This document shows positions 9,659 through 20,031 of a DNA stretch of 64,000 nucleotides, in pieces. This stretch comes from Fulvitalea axinellae (lineage in GTDB: Bacteria > Bacteroidota > Bacteroidia > Cytophagales > Cyclobacteriaceae), in the NCBI RefSeq assembly GCF_036492835.1, contig NZ_AP025314.1, forward strand, positions 868,001-932,000, read 5' to 3'. The notes beneath the pieces are model-generated. The model saw only the letters and a program-made list of their open reading frames with translations. It did not search any database and was not told the origin of the DNA. Every line of letters starts with the position of its first letter. Positions within the stretch are counted from its first letter, which is position 1. Both the position numbers and the translations under genes were made by a program.

Positions 9659-10216
9659 ATGGATATTAACGAAGAAAAATTTTTCACGTTGCTCAACCAA
9701 AAGAAGTACGAAAGCGCTTTCGGTTGGCTATACGCCCAATATTTTGACGCACTTTTCAGCTATGCCTTCGGGATGGTCCAAAGCGATAAAGTGGCTGAGG
9801 ATCTGGTTCAGGAAACATTTCTTTCGGTATGGGAAAACAAGGGAGGCCTTAAGAATATCGCAAGTTTGGAATCGTACCTGTACAAAGGCGTTTATTTCAA
9901 CGCAATGAATGAGGTGAGGAGGAAAAAGGTGCGGGAAACGAACGCTAAGACGGTCTTGCATGTACTGTACGAAGACGAAAACAGCGAGAGTGACAAGGGC
10001 CTGGAAGCCGAGATAAGAAAAGCGATAGACGACCTTCCGGAAAGGTGTAAGGAGATTTTCTATTTGAGTAAATATTCCGAACTAAAGCGAAGCGCCATAT
10101 CCGAACTTTTGGGCGTTTCGGTGAGAACGGTAGACGCCCAGCTAAACAGGGCGATTAACAAAATCAGAAAATACCTGATGACAACCCAAACCTTTATGGA
10201 AAAAAGGAATGCGTGA
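9659..10216 (+). CDS. ECF RNA polymerase sigma factor (Bacteroides-type)
   Basis: This is an extracytoplasmic-function sigma factor that directs RNA polymerase to a small regulon, most likely the divergent SusC/SusD operon. Sigma region 2 is seen as GMVQSDKVAEDLVQETFLSV, and region 4 as LPERCKEIFYLSKYSELKRS with the helix-turn-helix AISELLGVSVRTVDAQLNRA. Length of 185 residues is typical. The FecR gene upstream on the same strand is the natural partner. The target promoter is inferred from context only. Confidence 0.92.
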   Translation: MDINEEKFFTLLNQKKYESAFGWLYAQYFDALFSYAFGMVQSDKVAEDLVQETFLSVWENKGGLKNIASLESYLYKGVYFNAMNEVRRKKVRETNAKTVLHVLYEDENSESDKGLEAEIRKAIDDLPERCKEIFYLSKYSELKRSAISELLGVSVRTVDAQLNRAINKIRKYLMTTQTFMEKRNA

Positions 10217-10367
10217 AGATGTTTGTCGTTTTTGTGAGAAAAGAACATACTTGTTGTCAATGTCTTTAGGCTTTGTTACTGGTTTATAAGGCAAAATGCC
10301 ATCAGGCTTTTTCCTGTTATTTCCCCTTCCCATTTCCACTTTTCCCTTTTATTTTTTAGATTCGAAA

Positions 10368-10392
10368 CCAGAACGGACCGTACCAGTTGTGG
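10368..10392. promoter_or_regulatory. Candidate operator upstream of the GntR-type regulator
   Basis: The sequence CCAGAACGGACCGTACCAG, followed by TTGTGG, lies 17 bp before the regulator start. A related sequence with CAGAACGGA and TACCAG lies 21 bp before xylB. Sharing between the two promoters suggests a binding site for the regulator and autoregulation. Two instances are too few for certainty. Confidence 0.25.
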
Positions 10393-10408
10393 TCGTAATA
10401 GAACCTCT

Positions 10409-11395
10409 ATGATTTTTGAAGTAAACGAAGAAAGCGAAACGCCTAAATTTCAGCAACTTGTTGATTCCGTAACCCGGGCTTTGGCCGAGGGTACTCTGGA
10501 TACGGGAGACCAGCTTCCGTCGGTGAATACTATTTGCAAGGAGTATCGCCTGTCCAGAGATACTGTTTTTAAGGCTTATAATATCTTGAAAGAGAAGGGA
10601 ACGGTGCAGTCGGTGCCTAACAAGGGATATTTTATCGCTAAAGAGAACCGCAAGGTGTTTTTGTTTCTCGATACATTCAAAGCCTACAAAGAAGTGCTGT
10701 ATGGCGGTTTGGTGAAGAACCTGTCGCCGAATATAGTGGCCGACGTTCATTTCCATCATTATAACACCGAGCTTTTCAAAAGGCTGGTGGAGGAAAACGC
10801 CGGCAAATACAGCAAGTATATCGTGATGCCCTTCGATAATCCGGAAGTGGGCGAGGCTCTAAAGCGCCTTCCGGCGAACAAAACGCTGATTATTGATTGG
10901 GACACCAATGCGACAGACCATAAAAACAGGCTTTACCAAAACTTCGGGACTGCCGTCCGCAGGGAACTGGAAGGCGTAGAAAGTTTGTTGAGAAAATATA
11001 CGAAATGCGTAATGCTCTATCCGGAATTCACTTTTCATCCGAAAGATACCGTTGAGAATTTCGAGGCTTTCTGCAAAGACAAGCGGATTCCTTACGAGGT
11101 CCAGTACGATTCGCAAGCGTTGGACGTAAAGCCTGGCGAGATGTATTTCAGCGTAAGCGACCGAATGTTAGGGATGGTTTTGGAACAGTGCAAAGCCAGA
11201 AATCTGGAACTTGGCGCGGATGTGGGCGTGTTGTCTTACAACGAGACTCCGATGAAGAAATTCGTTGACAAAGGCATCACGGTAATCTCCACTGATTTTG
11301 AGAAAATGGGAGAAGAGGCTGCTAGGTTTTCCAACGGCCAAGTGTCTATGGATATTTGCGTGCCTACCAAAATCACGCTTAGGGAATCCTTGTAA
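10409..11395 (+). CDS. GntR-family regulator with sugar-binding-type C-terminal domain (likely xylose-responsive)
   Basis: The N-terminal 75 residues form a GntR winged helix (GDQLPSVNTICKEYRLSRDT, then the wing KGTVQSVPNKGYFIA). The remaining 250 residues resemble a periplasmic-binding-protein/LacI-type sensor rather than the usual FadR or HutC ligand domain. Such regulators commonly control pentose genes in Bacteroidota. The gene is the first in a same-strand series leading to xylulokinase and xylose isomerase, 144 bp ahead of xylB. It probably represses or activates the locus in response to xylose or a xylo-oligosaccharide. The fold assignment is from motif reading; the ligand is inferred from neighbours. 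Confidence 0.85.
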   Translation: MIFEVNEESETPKFQQLVDSVTRALAEGTLDTGDQLPSVNTICKEYRLSRDTVFKAYNILKEKGTVQSVPNKGYFIAKENRKVFLFLDTFKAYKEVLYGGLVKNLSPNIVADVHFHHYNTELFKRLVEENAGKYSKYIVMPFDNPEVGEALKRLPANKTLIIDWDTNATDHKNRLYQNFGTAVRRELEGVESLLRKYTKCVMLYPEFTFHPKDTVENFEAFCKDKRIPYEVQYDSQALDVKPGEMYFSVSDRMLGMVLEQCKARNLELGADVGVLSYNETPMKKFVDKGITVISTDFEKMGEEAARFSNGQVSMDICVPTKITLRESL

Positions 11396-11501
11396 ATAGA
11401 GCAAGAATAGTGAGAGAAATAGCGTAATTGATTCAATATCAGTGATCCGAAGCTGTTTCTTTCGCTGTTCCAGTATTCAAAAATTTTTTACCTACAAAAC
11501 A

Positions 11502-11519
11502 TACCAGATCAGAACGGAA
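11502..11519. promoter_or_regulatory. Candidate operator upstream of xylB
   Basis: TACCAGATCAGAACGGAA lies just ahead of the xylB start and shares CAGAACGGA and TACCAG with the site before the regulator gene. It may bind the GntR-type regulator. The evidence is sequence sharing alone. Confidence 0.25.
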
Positions 11520-11539
11520 TAAAATCAATTCTTTAAACT

Positions 11540-13027
11540 ATGTTTCTACTAGGTATAGATATCGGGAGCTCATCGGTGAAGGTGGCACTTGTGGAAGGCG
11601 AAAGCGGAAAGTGTGTGGCCTCGGCTTTTCACCCGAAAAAGGAGATGAAAATTACGGCGCCGAGGGCGGGATGGGCCGAACAGGATCCGGAACAGTGGTG
11701 GAAACATCTGAAACGGGCCATGGCGGAAGCGCTTCGGGAGTCGGGAGTGTCGCCGGAAAGTATCGGCGCCGTAGGAATCTCTTACCAGATGCACGGCCTA
11801 GTTGTGGTTGACAAAGCGCTGAAGCCTTTGCGCCCGGCCATTATCTGGTGCGATAGCAGGGCTGTGGAAATCGGTGATACAGCTTTCGAGGCTATAGGCA
11901 AAGATAAATGCTTGGCAACTTTGCTGAACTCTCCGGGTAATTTCACGGCATCGAAGCTCAAGTGGATTAAGGATAACGAGCCCGATATCTACAACCGGAT
12001 TTACAAGATTATGCTTCCGGGCGATTATATCGCCATGAAGCTCACGGGCGAGCCAAAAACCACTGTAAGCGGACTGTCGGAAGGGATTTTTTGGGATTTC
12101 GAACGCAACGAATTGTCCCGGGAAGTGCTTGACTATTTTGGTTTTGATGAGAGTCTTGTCTCTGAAACCGCGCCTACCTTCGGCCCGCAGGGGACGCTTC
12201 CGCCCGAAGCCTCTCAAGAGCTCGGTTTAGCCGAAGGGACAAAGGTCTGTTACCGGGCCGGAGACCAGCCGAACAACGCTTTTTCCCTAAATGTAATGAA
12301 TCCCGGAGAGGTGGCGGCCACGGCCGGAACTTCGGGCGTGGTGTACGGCATCAGCGACCGGCTCGCTTTTGACCGGCAGTCCCGTGTCAATACTTTCGCC
12401 CATGTCAACCACCGCCAGGAGGCGAAGCGTTTAGGTGTTTTGCTCTGCGTAAACGGGACCGGGATCCTGAATTCTTGGCTTAGGGAAAATATTGGCCCGG
12501 AGAATTTTTCCTATGAGGAAATGAACGCCTTGGCCGAACGGATTCCTGTCGGGGCGGAAGGTATGAGCGTTTTGCCCTTTGGCAACGGCGCCGAGCGGAT
12601 ACTCAACAACCGGGATATCGGAGCGCAGATAGGTGGCACTTTGAATTTCAATATCCATACCCGGGCGCATCTGTTCCGGGCGGCGCAGGAAGGAATCGCT
12701 TTCGCTTTTAAATACGGGATGGAAATAATGGCGGCGATGGGAACGGAGGCGAAAGTCATTCGGGCCGGACACGCCAATATGTTTCTAAGCCCCATTTTCC
12801 GCCAAACCTTGGCTTCCGTTACCGGAGCCTCGATCGAACTGTACGATACTGACGGAGCCGTAGGCGCGGCCCGCGGAGCCGGTATCGGCGCGGGATATTA
12901 CAAAAACACACGGGAGGCCTTCCGTAATCTCAAAATCATCGAAACGGTTAGGCCCGACGCCTCCGGTGCGGAGCTTTTCAGGGAAGCCTATGGCCGTTGG
13001 ACAAACCAACTGGCCAAATTCTTATAA
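11540..13027 (+). CDS. xylB: Xylulokinase
   Basis: The enzyme phosphorylates D-xylulose with ATP to xylulose-5-phosphate, which enters the pentose phosphate pathway. It is a FGGY-family kinase of 495 residues, the normal length. The N-terminal phosphate loop reads [15 protein letters not shown], the substrate region reads [12 protein letters not shown], and the catalytic aspartate is Asp242 in [11 protein letters not shown], matching Asp233 of E. coli XylB. The C-terminal ATPase lobe has [20 protein letters not shown] and [17 protein letters not shown]. The gene ends 17 bp before the xylose isomerase start, so the two are co-transcribed. Confidence 0.95.
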   Translation: MFLLGIDIGSSSVKVALVEGESGKCVASAFHPKKEMKITAPRAGWAEQDPEQWWKHLKRAMAEALRESGVSPESIGAVGISYQMHGLVVVDKALKPLRPAIIWCDSRAVEIGDTAFEAIGKDKCLATLLNSPGNFTASKLKWIKDNEPDIYNRIYKIMLPGDYIAMKLTGEPKTTVSGLSEGIFWDFERNELSREVLDYFGFDESLVSETAPTFGPQGTLPPEASQELGLAEGTKVCYRAGDQPNNAFSLNVMNPGEVAATAGTSGVVYGISDRLAFDRQSRVNTFAHVNHRQEAKRLGVLLCVNGTGILNSWLRENIGPENFSYEEMNALAERIPVGAEGMSVLPFGNGAERILNNRDIGAQIGGTLNFNIHTRAHLFRAAQEGIAFAFKYGMEIMAAMGTEAKVIRAGHANMFLSPIFRQTLASVTGASIELYDTDGAVGAARGAGIGAGYYKNTREAFRNLKIIETVRPDASGAELFREAYGRWTNQLAKFL

Positions 13028-13044
13028 CTTCAAAACCACGCAAG

Positions 13045-14370
13045 ATGACTGTATTCACAGGCGACAAAGAATATTTCAAAGGCATAAACAAGATTCAGTT
13101 TGAAGGGAAAGATTCGAAAAATCCATTGGCTTTCAAATGGTATGACGAAAACCGGATAGTGGCGGGCAAGACGATGAAAGAGCATTTGCGTTTCGCCGTT
13201 TCCTATTGGCACGCCTTCTGTGGTGCCGGACAAGATCCTTTCGGTCCGGGGCCCCGCCCGTTTCCTTGGGGCAAATCATCGGACCCTATTGAGGCTTCGA
13301 AAGAAAAACTGGACGCCGCCTTTGAGTTTTTCACCAAACTGGGAACGCCCTTCTACTGCTTTCACGATACGGATTTGGTGGGCGACGGCTCCGTTTTCGA
13401 AATAGAGAAAAGACTTGGGAAAATCATTCCGATGGCCAAAGAGCGTCAGGAAGCCACGGGCGTACGCCTGCTGTGGGGAACAGCCAACGTCTTTTCGAAT
13501 CCCCGCTATATGAACGGCGCGGCCACAAACCCGGATTTTGACGCGGTAAGCAACGCAGCTGTGCAAGTCAAAAACGCCATGGACGCTACCATAGCGCTGG
13601 GCGGAGAGGGTTACGTATTCTGGGGCGGGCGCGAAGGCTATATGAGCCTGCACAATACCGACACCAAGCAAGAGACCGGACATTTGGCGAATTTCCTGCG
13701 CATGGCCAGAGACTACGGCCGAAAACAAGGCTTCAAGGGCAAGTTTTTCATCGAACCGAAACCCATGGAGCCGACCAAGCACCAATACGATTACGATACG
13801 CAAACGGTTATCGGGTTTTTGAGGAAGCACGGCCTTGAGAGCGATTTCCAGATCAATATCGAAGTCAACCACGCGACGCTTTCCGGCCACTCTTTCGCCC
13901 ACGAGCTACGCATGGCCGCCGACAACGGCATGCTCGGTTCCATCGACGCCAACAAAGGCGACTACCAAAACGGCTGGGATACCGACGAATTTCCGACCAG
14001 TATTTACGAAACCACCGAAGCCATGCTGGAAATCCTCCAAGCCGGCGGATTCGCCCACGGTGGAATAAACTTCGACGCCAAACTCCGCAGGAATTCCACG
14101 GACTTGGAGGATCTGTTTATCGCTCACGTTTCGGGGATTGACACATTCGCCCGGGCCTTACTGATCGCACAGGATATTCTGGAAAACTCCGATTATTTGG
14201 CTCGTCGCAAAGAGCGTTACGCTTCTTTTGAGGCGGGGGAAGGGGCTAGGTTTCAAGCTGGAAAATTGACATTGGAAGATTTATACACCTACGCCCAAAC
14301 GTCAGGCGAGCCGGCCACCGTTTCCGGCAAGCAGGAATATCTCGAAAGTCTTATCAATATGTATATCTAG
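13045..14370 (+). CDS. xylA: Xylose isomerase
   Basis: The enzyme interconverts D-xylose and D-xylulose in the cytoplasm with two divalent metals. The start at 13045 ([20 protein letters not shown]) gives 441 residues, the length of the class II enzyme; an earlier in-frame start overlaps xylB and adds non-family sequence. The active-site histidine and aspartate are His107 and Asp110 in YCFHDTD, and metal ligands lie in [17 protein letters not shown] and NVNH-type segments such as [14 protein letters not shown]. The xylB-xylA order with a 17-bp gap makes an operon. Together the two enzymes carry out the isomerase route of xylose catabolism. Confidence 0.97.
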   Translation: MTVFTGDKEYFKGINKIQFEGKDSKNPLAFKWYDENRIVAGKTMKEHLRFAVSYWHAFCGAGQDPFGPGPRPFPWGKSSDPIEASKEKLDAAFEFFTKLGTPFYCFHDTDLVGDGSVFEIEKRLGKIIPMAKERQEATGVRLLWGTANVFSNPRYMNGAATNPDFDAVSNAAVQVKNAMDATIALGGEGYVFWGGREGYMSLHNTDTKQETGHLANFLRMARDYGRKQGFKGKFFIEPKPMEPTKHQYDYDTQTVIGFLRKHGLESDFQINIEVNHATLSGHSFAHELRMAADNGMLGSIDANKGDYQNGWDTDEFPTSIYETTEAMLEILQAGGFAHGGINFDAKLRRNSTDLEDLFIAHVSGIDTFARALLIAQDILENSDYLARRKERYASFEAGEGARFQAGKLTLEDLYTYAQTSGEPATVSGKQEYLESLINMYI

Positions 14371-14503
14371 GTTTTCGCCGATACCCCTCCGCCTCTATTC
14401 CTTTTGTAAAAGGACTGTGGCGACACGCTTTTCTTGTCAAAGATCATCCATTCTCAAATGAAGCCTCAGGGCTGATTATCAATCGCTTTTAAATCATTTT
14501 CAG

Positions 14504-15907
14504 ATGACAATACGAAAAGGTAAACTAATCACAGTACTCTGTTGGGCCATGTTGTTCTTCCGCTTTACGGCGATTGCGCAACAAAAGGCGACCGTACATT
14601 ACGTTACGCTTGAGGAAGGAGAGAATATCCCTGGAAATCCCGTAAAGGAATACGGTTTGTCCGAAAAAGGTGAAGGCAACCAAACGATCCTGCTGTATCC
14701 AGAGGCCGAATTCCAGACGATTACGGGAGTGGGCGGAGCCTTTAACGAGATTGGCGGGCTGGCGCTGGCCTCTTTGCCCAAGGGCGAACAGAAACGGGTG
14801 ATATCCAATCTTTTCGGGGAGGCAGGGGCGTACTTTACGTTATGCAGAACGGCCATAGGTTCCAGCGATTTTGGGGTGGACGCATATAGTTATGACGAGA
14901 CTCCGAACGATTTCGGAATGAAGGATTTTTCCGTTGACCGGGACAAGAAAAGCGTGATCCCTTTTATCAAATTGGCTCTGAAATACAATCCGGACATGGC
15001 CCTGTTCGCTTCGCCGTGGAGCCCTCCGGGATGGATGAAATACTCGGGACTGATGGACCGCGGGATTGAGTTTCCGGAAAAGAACAGACTGAAATCGGAC
15101 AAGCGGATTTACGAAGCTTATGCGCTGTATATGGCCAAATATGTTAAGGTCTATAAGAAGTACGGAATTGATATCGACAGGATTTTGGTACAGAACGAAA
15201 CGGATATCAGCACCAAGTACCCGTCTTGTGTTATGCCTCCAGCCCAGATGTACGAGTTCGTATCGGAACATATGCGCCCTGCTTTCGGCAAGTACCGTTT
15301 GGATACCGAAATATGGGCGGGGACTTTCCGTACGCATGGTACGTTAGACGCTATCGAGTTCGCTGGTTCCGATGAATATTTGAAGTCCGTTGACGGAATT
15401 GGGATACAATATACCAATACCCAATACATCAATGATATGAATGTTCTGAAAGGCCCAAAACCGGCGATGCATACAGAGGGCGTATGCTATAACGGCGATA
15501 ACACCGTAGGGCAGGCTTTCGCCAGACTGGGCGAGATTGCGTCTTATATCAATTCTGGTATTCCGAATTTCTGCTACTGGAATATGATTTTGGACGAAAC
15601 GGGAAAAAGCGGTTGGGATTGGAAACAGAACAGCCTTATCAATATCGACCGTGGCCAGAAGACGGTTACTTACAATCCCGACTATGCGGTAATGGCTCTG
15701 TTTGGCAAGTATATGGAGCCGGGCATGCGACGAATCGCCTCTTACGCTCACGAAACGGTGATCACTCTAAAGAAGGAAAATACTGTTCATGTTTTTGTGA
15801 AAAACGAATCGGGAAAGGCGAAACGCTATACGCTGAAAGTTAAGGGCGGGGATTCTGCGGAAGCCACGGTTCCTCCGCATTCTATGGCCGTGATTGTATT
15901 GAAATAG
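14504..15907 (+). CDS. GH30-family glycoside hydrolase (secreted)
   Basis: A predicted exported retaining glycosidase of clan GH-A, family 30, which includes beta-glucosidases, beta-xylosidases, glucuronoxylanases and beta-1,6-glucanases. The signal peptide ends near FTAIAQQ. The TIM barrel contains GVGGAFNEIGG, SPWSPPGWMKYSG, the acid/base Glu232 in LVQNETD and the nucleophile Glu325 in MHTEG. A beta-sandwich of about 70 residues closes the protein, as is normal. Total length is 467 residues. It lies between xylA and the xylose symporter gene, so release of xylose or short xylo-oligosaccharides is the likely job. The subfamily cannot be fixed by eye. Confidence 0.88.
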   Translation: MTIRKGKLITVLCWAMLFFRFTAIAQQKATVHYVTLEEGENIPGNPVKEYGLSEKGEGNQTILLYPEAEFQTITGVGGAFNEIGGLALASLPKGEQKRVISNLFGEAGAYFTLCRTAIGSSDFGVDAYSYDETPNDFGMKDFSVDRDKKSVIPFIKLALKYNPDMALFASPWSPPGWMKYSGLMDRGIEFPEKNRLKSDKRIYEAYALYMAKYVKVYKKYGIDIDRILVQNETDISTKYPSCVMPPAQMYEFVSEHMRPAFGKYRLDTEIWAGTFRTHGTLDAIEFAGSDEYLKSVDGIGIQYTNTQYINDMNVLKGPKPAMHTEGVCYNGDNTVGQAFARLGEIASYINSGIPNFCYWNMILDETGKSGWDWKQNSLINIDRGQKTVTYNPDYAVMALFGKYMEPGMRRIASYAHETVITLKKENTVHVFVKNESGKAKRYTLKVKGGDSAEATVPPHSMAVIVLK

Positions 15908-16079
15908 CGCCCGAGCGTCGTAAAAGCTCCTATTTCCGCAACAATCCGGCGGAAACGAAAATTCAACTAAGGAAGAACCGCCGGTATTAAGTACTAAGCG
16001 CTTGCTAATACTTAACATCCAAGACCTATTGGATAGCGTAGGCATTTCCGGTTTCTGTTAATCTGCTAGATATTTTAAT

Positions 16080-17510
16080 ATGGAAAAACCAAAAGCCACT
16101 AACAACCACGCCTACGTAATTCGGCTGACCCTGATCGCCACGCTTGGCGGGTTGCTTTTCGGCTACGACACGGCCGTGATATCGGGAACGGTCAGTTCCT
16201 TGGAGCATTTCTTTATACAACCCTTCGGCCTTAGCGAGTCGGACGCCAATTCTTTGCTCGGTCAGGTGATTTCGAGCGCTTTGATCGGTTGTGTAATCGG
16301 CGGTTTGTCCGGCGGGTGGATCAGCGAAAAGCTCGGCCGGCGCAACGGCCTTATGCTCGCGGCCGCGCTCTTTTTAGTTTCGGCGGTCGGATCTTCCATG
16401 CCCGAATTGTTCTTTGAGCCGTCGAAAGAGGGCGCCCATCTTTTCGTCAACCATTTCGTGTTTTACAGAATCGTCGGGGGAATTGGCGTGGGCTTGGCCT
16501 CCATGCTCTCGCCTATGTATATCGCCGAGATGGCGCCTTCGGATATCCGCGGTAAGCTGGTTTCCTGGAATCAGTTCGCCATCGTGATGGGTATGCTGAT
16601 CGTGTATTTTGTCAATTACGCCATCTCCCGCCAAGGCGACGACCAATGGCTGAATACCGTAGGCTGGCGCTATATGTTCGCTTCCGAGATAATACCGGCC
16701 ACGGTTTTCCTAATAGGCCTGTGTTTTGTACCCCGTACGCCACGCTTTTTGGTTTTGAAAGAAAAACACCAAGAGGCCAGGGGCGTATTGGACCGGATCA
16801 GCCCCGCCTTCGCCGAGCAAACTTTAAAGGAAATCACCGGCTCCATGAACCAAAAATCGGCCAAGATCATGTCTTACGGTGTCGGCGTTTTGGTAATCGG
16901 AATTCTGCTGTCCGCCTTCCAACAGTTTGTGGGCATCAATGTGGTTTTGTACTACGCCCCCGAGATTTTCAAGAATATGGGCATGGGCACTGACGCCGCC
17001 CTGTTCCAAACCATTATCGTGGGCGGAATCAATATGCTGTTCACCATTCTGGCCATCTACACCGTCGATAAATGGGGACGCAAACCGCTCCAAATCGCCG
17101 GGGCCGTGGGCATGGCCGTCTGTATGATCGCGCTGGGATTTTCCTTTTTCCTCCAGAGCGCCGGTCTGTTCGCCCTGATCTGTATGCTGGGTTATATCGC
17201 CTGTTTCGCCATGAGTTGGGGACCGGTTACTTGGGTATTGCTGTCGGAGATATTTCCCAACAGTATCCGGGGAAAAGCCATGGCCGTAGCCGTGGCGGCG
17301 CAGTGGATTTCCAACTATCTGGTCTCTTGGACCTTCCCCATTATGGACAAAAGCACCTACCTCAACGGCCTGTTCCACCACGGATTCGCCTATTGGATCT
17401 ACGGCGTAATGGCAATTATAGCCTCGGTATTTGTCTGGAAATTCGTGCCCGAAACAAAAGGCAAGACATTGGAGGAAATGGAAAATTTATGGGAGAATAA
17501 TAAAGGGTAG
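16080..17510 (+). CDS. xylE: Sugar porter, D-xylose:proton symporter type
   Basis: A major-facilitator sugar porter that brings xylose across the inner membrane with a proton. It has twelve predicted membrane helices in 476 residues. Family signatures are LGGLLFGYDTAVISGTV in helix 1, GWISEKLGRRNG after helix 2, QFVGINVVLYYAPEIF in helix 7, and the C-terminal PETKGKTLEEME. A QWLNTVGWRYMF segment is as in XylE-type porters. The gene sits between GH30 and GH3 genes in the xylose locus, which supports xylose as substrate; related porters carry arabinose, galactose or glucose. Confidence 0.9.
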   Translation: MEKPKATNNHAYVIRLTLIATLGGLLFGYDTAVISGTVSSLEHFFIQPFGLSESDANSLLGQVISSALIGCVIGGLSGGWISEKLGRRNGLMLAAALFLVSAVGSSMPELFFEPSKEGAHLFVNHFVFYRIVGGIGVGLASMLSPMYIAEMAPSDIRGKLVSWNQFAIVMGMLIVYFVNYAISRQGDDQWLNTVGWRYMFASEIIPATVFLIGLCFVPRTPRFLVLKEKHQEARGVLDRISPAFAEQTLKEITGSMNQKSAKIMSYGVGVLVIGILLSAFQQFVGINVVLYYAPEIFKNMGMGTDAALFQTIIVGGINMLFTILAIYTVDKWGRKPLQIAGAVGMAVCMIALGFSFFLQSAGLFALICMLGYIACFAMSWGPVTWVLLSEIFPNSIRGKAMAVAVAAQWISNYLVSWTFPIMDKSTYLNGLFHHGFAYWIYGVMAIIASVFVWKFVPETKGKTLEEMENLWENNKG

Positions 17511-17679
17511 AAAGACAACAATTGGTCTGTACAGACAGGGCATGCCCTGTCTCAGCGCCCCGTTTTACACACCCGGATTTTCAACAAAACAATCTGATTT
17601 CCATCAACAATATTTTCAAATCAACAGCCTGAAACCCTTTTATCCGGCTACCTGATTACGCAACCAAATTTTTAGAAAG

Positions 17680-19896
17680 ATGATCTTTTTGAAAAGCTAC
17701 ATAAAAGGAGCCTTAGCGCTATGCGCGCTCACGGCGTCCGCCACGCTGACGTGGGCCCAGAAACCGGCCGATATCTCGTGGATAGATTTCAACCTGAACG
17801 ATAAGAAAGAAGTCTACGAAAACCCCGAATCCTCGCCTAGACAAAGGGCCGTGGACTTGGTGGAGCGGATGACTTTCGCCGAAAAAGTATCGCAACTGAT
17901 CGATAAGGCCGCGCCGATAAGCCGTTTGGGCGTGCCCGAATACAACTGGTGGAACGAATGCCTGCACGGCGTGGCCCGCAACGGCAAAGCCACCTCCTTT
18001 CCGCAGGCTATCGGCTTGGCCGCCACTTGGAATACCGACCTGATACTGGAAGTGGCCGAGGTGATCAGTACCGAGGCCCGGGCCAAGCACCACAAGAACC
18101 TCTCGGAAGGAAAAACGGGACGCTACCAAGGCCTGACGATGTGGACGCCCAATATCAATATCTTCCGCGATCCGCGCTGGGGCCGTGGGCAGGAGACCTA
18201 CGGCGAAGACCCCTACCTCACTTCCCGCATGGGCGTGGCCTTTGTAAAAGGCCTGCAAGGCGAAGGGCGCGACTACCTGAAAGTGGTGGCCACGCCGAAA
18301 CACTTCGCCGTACATAGCGGGCCGGAGCCGGACCGCCACCATTTCGACGCCTATTGCAATCCGAAGGACCTTTGGGAGACGTATCTGCCCGCCTTTGAGG
18401 CGACGGTAAAGGAAGGCAAGGCCTTCTCGGTAATGTCGGCCTATAACCGCTACTTGGGCGAATCGGCGACGGCCAGTCCGTTCTTGCTTCAGGAAATATT
18501 GCGTGACAAATGGGGCTTCGAAGGCTATGTGGTATCGGACTGTGGCGCCGTGGACGATATCCACCGCAGGCACAAATTGGTACCGACGGCGGAAGAGGCC
18601 TCGGCCATGGCGCTGAAAAGCGGATGCGACCTGAACTGCGGTTCGCTTTACGCCAATCTGGTAAAGGCTAAAGAGCGCGGATTGGTCAATGAGCGGGATG
18701 TGGACACTGCTTTGGTAAGGCTCTTCGAGGCCCGTTTCCGCCTAGGCATGTTTGATCCGCAAGACCGCTTTGTGGCCGAATACCCTTACCAGCTTGTGGA
18801 ATCGGAAGAACATAGAAAGCTCGCCCGCAAAACCGCCCAAGAGTCGATAGTATTGTTGAAAAACAAAGGCAATACGCTTCCCCTGAAAAAGAACCTCCCG
18901 AAGATAGCCGTACTGGGCCCGAATGCCGACGACGACATCTACCAACTGGGCAACTATAACGGCATGCCCGAACACCGGGTAACCGTATTGGACGGAATCC
19001 GCAACCATGTGGGGCCGAAAACGGAGGTGTTTTACAGCGTGGCCACGGGCCTTAGCTCCACAGAAACGGAAGGCGCTTTGGACGAAAAGCAACTGAACGA
19101 GATCCGCACGGCCGACGCCATCGTATTTGTGGGCGGTATATCGCCGAGGCTTGAGGGCGAGGAGATGAAGGTGAACGTGGAGGGCTTTAATATGGGCGAC
19201 CGCACAAATATGAAAATGCCCGAAGCCCAACTCCAAACCCTCAAGAAACTAAAGGCCACGGGCAAGCCGGTGATATTGGTGCTTACCAGCGGTAGCGCCA
19301 TGTCCATAAACTGGTGCGAGGAAAACCTCGACGGCATAATGCAGGCTTGGTATCCCGGGCAGGAAGGTGGCAACGCCGTAGCTGATGTCCTCTTCGGCGA
19401 CTATAACCCTTCGGGAAAACTGCCCGTCACCTTTTACAAATCGGTCAAAGATCTGCCGCCGTTCGAAGACTACCATATGGACGGCCGTACGTACCGCTAC
19501 TTCCACAAAGAACCGCTATACCCCTTCGGCTACGGAAAAAGCTATACCCAATTCGGCTACGCCAAGCCCAAAGCCAAGAGCAAGATAAAAGCGGGCGACC
19601 AGCTGGAAGTAAGCGTACAGATCAAAAACACCGGCCAACGCGACGGCCAAGAGGTGGTGCAACTCTATGTAAAAGACCTGGAAGCCAGCGTAGCCGTGCC
19701 CCTAAAGTCTTTGCGCAAGTTCAGGAAAGCCCACCTCAAAAAAGGCGAAAGCCGGACCGTCAACTTCACCTTGGCTCCGAAAGACTTCGAACTGATAGAC
19801 CGCGACGGCGAACCGAGGCTGGAAAAAGGCAAATTCGAGATAATAGTGGGCACGGATTCGGCGTCAGAGAACAAGACGGAGGTCGAGATTAAATAA
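17680..19896 (+). CDS. GH3-family beta-xylosidase/beta-glucosidase (secreted)
   Basis: A retaining family-3 exoglycosidase that removes terminal beta-linked sugars, here probably xylose from xylo-oligosaccharides. A signal peptide ends near TLTWAQ. The TIM-barrel domain contains NIFRDPRWGRGQETYGEDP, as in beta-xylosidases, and the nucleophile Asp287 in VVSDCGAVDDIH. An alpha/beta sandwich domain follows (LLKNKGNTLPL, then VLTSGSAMSINWCEEN). A C-terminal fibronectin-III-like domain (GQEVVQLYVKDLEAS) ends the 738-residue protein. The SDCGAVDDI form of the nucleophile motif is usual in the plant and bacterial beta-xylosidase branch. It is the last gene of the xylose locus. Confidence 0.92.
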   Translation: MIFLKSYIKGALALCALTASATLTWAQKPADISWIDFNLNDKKEVYENPESSPRQRAVDLVERMTFAEKVSQLIDKAAPISRLGVPEYNWWNECLHGVARNGKATSFPQAIGLAATWNTDLILEVAEVISTEARAKHHKNLSEGKTGRYQGLTMWTPNINIFRDPRWGRGQETYGEDPYLTSRMGVAFVKGLQGEGRDYLKVVATPKHFAVHSGPEPDRHHFDAYCNPKDLWETYLPAFEATVKEGKAFSVMSAYNRYLGESATASPFLLQEILRDKWGFEGYVVSDCGAVDDIHRRHKLVPTAEEASAMALKSGCDLNCGSLYANLVKAKERGLVNERDVDTALVRLFEARFRLGMFDPQDRFVAEYPYQLVESEEHRKLARKTAQESIVLLKNKGNTLPLKKNLPKIAVLGPNADDDIYQLGNYNGMPEHRVTVLDGIRNHVGPKTEVFYSVATGLSSTETEGALDEKQLNEIRTADAIVFVGGISPRLEGEEMKVNVEGFNMGDRTNMKMPEAQLQTLKKLKATGKPVILVLTSGSAMSINWCEENLDGIMQAWYPGQEGGNAVADVLFGDYNPSGKLPVTFYKSVKDLPPFEDYHMDGRTYRYFHKEPLYPFGYGKSYTQFGYAKPKAKSKIKAGDQLEVSVQIKNTGQRDGQEVVQLYVKDLEASVAVPLKSLRKFRKAHLKKGESRTVNFTLAPKDFELIDRDGEPRLEKGKFEIIVGTDSASENKTEVEIK

Positions 19897-19912
19897 TCCC
19901 CACGTATACAAA

Positions 19913-19943
19913 GGCGCCGGAACAATCGACACCCTCCGGCGCC
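19913..19943 (+). terminator. Hairpin after the GH3 gene
   Basis: GGCGCCGGA and TCCGGCGCC pair perfectly over nine bases around a 13-base loop, 17 bp after the GH3 stop. No T-run follows, because the HTH repeat begins at the last bases of the stem. It may stabilise the mRNA end or be a terminator whose tail was replaced by the repeat. Confidence 0.45.
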
Positions 19944-20031
19944 AACCGAAGCCCCCAAACCTTACCCGCCCCAAAAAAAACGCAACGGCCCGTGGCGCGA
20001 AACCTGCGTATAATAAGGAAAGTACGACGCT

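Noticed and set aside
17719..18573. 284-codon minus-strand frame antisense to the GH3 gene
   Set aside because: It mirrors the conserved GH3 barrel and has no family signature or start context.
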